From the NCBI GenBank assembly GCA_016716745.1, contig JADJVD010000005.1, positions 1-64,000 of the forward strand: a stretch of 64,000 nucleotides of DNA, written 5' to 3'. The notes beneath the pieces are model-generated. The model saw only the letters and a list, made by a program, of their open reading frames with translations, was not told the origin of the DNA and ran no database searches. The DNA is from Hyphomicrobiales bacterium (GTDB lineage: Bacteria > Pseudomonadota > Alphaproteobacteria > Rhizobiales > Beijerinckiaceae). Numbering within the stretch: the stretch's first letter is position 1; each line of letters begins with the position of its first letter. The position numbers were made by a program, and so were the translations under genes. This document shows positions 62,779 to 64,000 of this stretch, piece after piece.

Positions 62779-63418
62779 CGTGCGGCTCCCGGGGTCGCGG
62801 CAGGCCGATCGCCGCGCGGATCGAACGGAACTGTGTGACGACGCGCGGCGCTTCGGCGCGCCGGCCAGCGCAGGAGCAGACGACGCGACCGGCGCGCGTG
62901 TCGATGAACGAGAGCAGCACGAGTTCGTCGGCCTCCGCTGGCCGGTTTCTCGGCTTGAGCAGAAATTCCAGTCCGGCCACGCCGCGATGCGTGAACGAAG
63001 TTTCGGATTCGACCTGCCCAAAGGTCGCGACATGCGTGCGCGTCTGCGCGCGGGCGACGCGCCGCGTGAGCCGGTTGATCGTCGCCTGGCTCATGCCGGC
63101 ATTGTCCGGATCCGCCTTGAAGCCGACGATGCAGAGATAGGGGTCGCCGGCTGCCGGGGACGGGCCTTGGCCGGAGGATGTGACCGCGAATGCGACGTCG
63201 TAACGCGGGCTCTCGATGCGATGCGCCTCGTAGGGCGCGGGCAGCGAAAGTGCGAGGCCGGTCGCTTCATCCACGAGCCCTGACGCCGCATCTGCGCGCG
63301 GCGCGATGAGCAGCGGGAGCGCGAGCAGGGCGAGGCGCGTCGCGCAAGAGAACCCGTCAATTCGACGACGCGCGGCTTCGGCCGGCGCACTCTGACAGAT
63401 CGACGCGCGGCGCGACAT
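62775..63418 (-). pseudogene. secreted protein paralogue 2 (unknown family), frameshift near the end
   Basis: The protein starts MSRRASICQSAPAEAARRRI with GAGG nearby and has a signal peptide (RLALLALPLLIAPRADA). The mature part has SLPAPYEAHRIESPRYDVAF, GDPYLCIVGFKADPDNAGMS, TSFTHRGVAGLEFLLKP and TQFRSIRAAIG. In the frame as written no stop occurs. One added base near 62795 gives the ending ATPGAAR followed by a TGA that overlaps the MFS start codon (ATGA), a 214-residue protein. It is similar in plan to its neighbour at 63427-63916. Function unknown. Confidence 0.7.
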
Positions 63419-63426
63419 CGCGCGCC

Positions 63427-63916
63427 TCATTTCGGCGTCGTGATCGAGGCGCGCAGCGCACGGAAGGGCCGGCAGCGCGTTGACCCAGGCTTCCTTCGTG
63501 GTCGAGCACATCATGGTGACGCGGCCCTTCGGCGTCTCGTGGATCGCGCCGAAGATGCGCGCGTCGGCCGCGCCCGGCCCCATCTTCGGCCGCGCCTCGA
63601 TCTCGAAGCCCTTCACGTCGCCGATGGCGGCGAGGCGCAGCGCGTCGATCTCGAACAGCATGCCGAAGATGTCGCGGATCGACTTGGCGCGCTCGGGCGT
63701 CTCGGTCGCCTTGTTGATCTCGGCTTGCGTCTGGCCGGCGTTCTGCGGCGCGGCCTTGAAGCCGGCCTGACAGAGATACTTGCCGGTTCCGGCGATCGGC
63801 GGCTGGCCGGTCGTCGGATTGATGCCGTAGCCGATGTCGAAGTTGCGATTGTCGGCCCGCTCGGCGACGAAGGGCGCCGGCGGCTTGACGGCGAATCCCG
63901 CGCCTGCGTCCTCAGG
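63427..63916 (-). pseudogene. secreted protein paralogue 1 (unknown family), N-terminus missing
   Basis: From 63913 the mature sequence reads EDAGAGFAVKPPAPFVAERA, then GTGKYLCQAGFKAAPQNAGQ, EIEARPKMGPGAADARIFGA and GRVTMMCSTTKEAW. Near 63461-63470, removing one C from GGGCC gives the proper ending ALPAFRALRASITTPK with a TGA at 63427. The start and signal peptide are missing; the coding sequence runs directly into the end of gap. Cysteine positions and the FRALRASI/FRSIRAAI ending match paralogue 2. Confidence 0.65.
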
Positions 63917-63927
63917 TCATCCGTGCA

Positions 63928-64000
63928 GCCGATGAGCTTGCTCATCGCGACGGCCGTGTCGGCCATGCGGTTCGAGAAGCCCCACTCGTTGTCGTACCAG
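63928..64000 (-). CDS. gap: glyceraldehyde-3-phosphate dehydrogenase (C-terminal end only)
   Basis: The visible residues WYDNEWGFSNRMADTAVAMS, then KLIG, match the conserved end of GAPDH. The 5' part lies beyond base 64000. No stop codon follows: the frame continues as CTDDLRTQARD and only ends at 63613, so the gene end appears joined to the next gene. With pgk and fba this is the usual gap-pgk-fba order. Confidence 0.85.

Overview
The window is 64 kb of very GC-rich chromosome from an alphaproteobacterium, most likely in the Hyphomicrobiales (Rhizobiales). The evidence is a three-part PntAA/PntAB/PntB transhydrogenase next to an aa3-type CoxIV peptide, GapR, a class II Calvin-type aldolase beside pgk and gap, the MotA-like/OmpA-like pair beside an inositol monophosphatase, 6S RNA in front of the 5-formyl-THF cyclo-ligase gene, and a DctQM/DctSR-type locus. 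The genus cannot be fixed from the sequence alone. I see no rRNA, tRNA, CRISPR array, prophage or transposase.

Layout. 1-5.1 kb: sugar ABC transporter parts, a 2-hydroxyacid dehydrogenase, a two-domain AprI/Inh-like secreted protein and a DUF4239 membrane protein. 5.3-10.7 kb: rpsU, a TPR lipoprotein, a hydrolase, and the CoxIV-pntAA-pntAB-pntB operon. 10.9-17.3 kb: an ABC1 kinase, a BASS transporter, an AbrB/Doc toxin-antitoxin pair overlapping a DUF3445 haem N-demethylase-like gene, a DUF2161 protein and oligopeptidase F. 17.4-29.5 kb: a sigma-54 response regulator, L,D-transpeptidase, YnfA, GST, L36, TPR protein, hydrolase, pyk-DUF1036, an EamA exporter, an N-formylglutamate amidohydrolase-like gene and gapR. 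29.5-37.1 kb: a DUF882 peptidase, eda, and a TetR-HlyD-RND efflux operon that is badly frameshifted. 37.2-45 kb: TRAP DctQM with a divergent two-component system, a large unknown protein and an aminotransferase. 45.2-51.3 kb: a glycine/cysteine-tailed protein and a sugar-acid group (IlvD-type dehydratase, SDR dehydrogenase, DenD-like dehydrogenase) with two GNATs and an RlpA. 51.5-58.9 kb: flavin reductase, 6S RNA, 5-FCL, YmdB-like phosphodiesterase, the MotA/OmpA pair, IMPase, Sel1 protein and a ThiE-like protein. 59.2-64 kb: fba, pgk, an Fsr-type MFS exporter, two tandem secreted paralogues and the end of gap.

Pathways. eda, pyk, fba, pgk and gap cover lower sugar catabolism and gluconeogenesis. 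The dehydratase, SDR, DenD-like and 2-hydroxyacid dehydrogenase genes, with the TRAP and ABC importers, point to use of sugar acids and organic acids. PntAB supplies NADPH.

Quality caveat. Several genes that should be intact are broken by single-base indels (pntB, GST, HlyD, both secreted paralogues, an out-of-frame block in pgk, and about ten one-base losses in the RND pump), and one kinase has an in-frame amber codon. In the RND gene every inferred event is a one-base loss and the protein signature survives on both sides, so sequencing or assembly error is at least as likely as true gene decay. The most interesting biological leads are the AbrB-Doc-DUF3445 cassette with its 23-bp palindrome, the overlapping hairpins just upstream of L36, the non-flagellar MotA/OmpA stator-like pair, the double AprI/Inh domain protein and the Gly/Cys-tailed protein.
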